Shown: piece after piece, positions 1 through 64,000 of the stretch
How the letters are laid out: each line of letters begins with the position of its first letter
Numbering within the stretch: position 1 is the first letter of the stretch
Source: Vicugna pacos
Taxonomy: Eukaryota; Chordata; Mammalia; Artiodactyla; Camelidae
NCBI RefSeq assembly: GCF_048564905.1
Contig: NC_132991.1
Span: 49,855,501-49,919,500 of the forward strand
Direction of reading: 5' to 3'
DNA length: 64,000 nt
The notes under the pieces: model-generated
What the model saw: the letters and a program-made list of their open reading frames with translations, nothing else
The model's database searches: none
What the model was told of the DNA's origin: nothing
Translations under genes and position numbers: made by a program

Positions 1-64000
<64,000 letters not shown>

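Overview
The window is an internal slice of one mammalian gene, titin (TTN), read on the minus strand. Transcription runs from high to low coordinates, and both gene ends lie outside. Every recognisable coding exon translates to titin: a long run of small PEVK exons, then tandem immunoglobulin (Ig) domains, then the first fibronectin type III (Fn3) domains near the I-band/A-band junction. Two intronic insertions (about 14.17-14.30 kb and 59.20-59.37 kb) look like the tRNA-Ala-derived SINE of camelids, so the source is probably a camel, llama or alpaca. Comparisons with human titin are from memory, not from an alignment.

Layout in transcription order. (1) 63.5-45.2 kb: the 5' part of the PEVK spring. 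Basic VPEVPKK/PPAK exons are mixed with glutamate-rich exons at 61.7, 59.8, 56.8, 54.0, 51.7, 48.5 and 46.1 kb. (2) 45.1-38.7 kb: an eroding zone with divergent exons, at least five dead exon remnants and two adjacent exons whose lengths are not multiples of three but sum to a multiple of three. (3) 38.4-32.4 kb: highly regular 84-bp exons. It includes a block duplicated at about 4.25 kb offset and, at 36.9-34.4 kb, thirteen near-identical exon-plus-intron units spaced 196 or 199 bp. (4) 32.0-19.8 kb: more diverse PEVK exons ending in the Pro/Lys/Glu segment that joins the Ig region. (5) 19.2-0.5 kb: 22 Ig domains, matching the recalled size of the distal tandem Ig segment. Some Igs are whole in one exon and some are split over two. 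(6) 0.44-0.0 kb: one complete and one partial Fn3 domain.

I place 96 small PEVK exons, modal length 84 bp (28 codons), plus a PEVK tail on the exon carrying the first distal Ig. If all were spliced in they would give about 2,900 residues. Nearly all introns are phase 1, so exons can be skipped or included without losing frame; the exceptions split Ig domains in phase 0 or 2. Many PEVK introns end in a shared element (sense CTAATATCTTTAAAG or close variants). It combines a branch-like CTAAT only about a dozen bases from the AG with a UCUU core of the type bound by the titin splicing repressor RBM20.

No RNA gene, promoter, CRISPR array, virus-like element or second protein-coding gene was found. 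Other contents are introns with microsatellites, old MIR and L1 fragments and the two SINEs.
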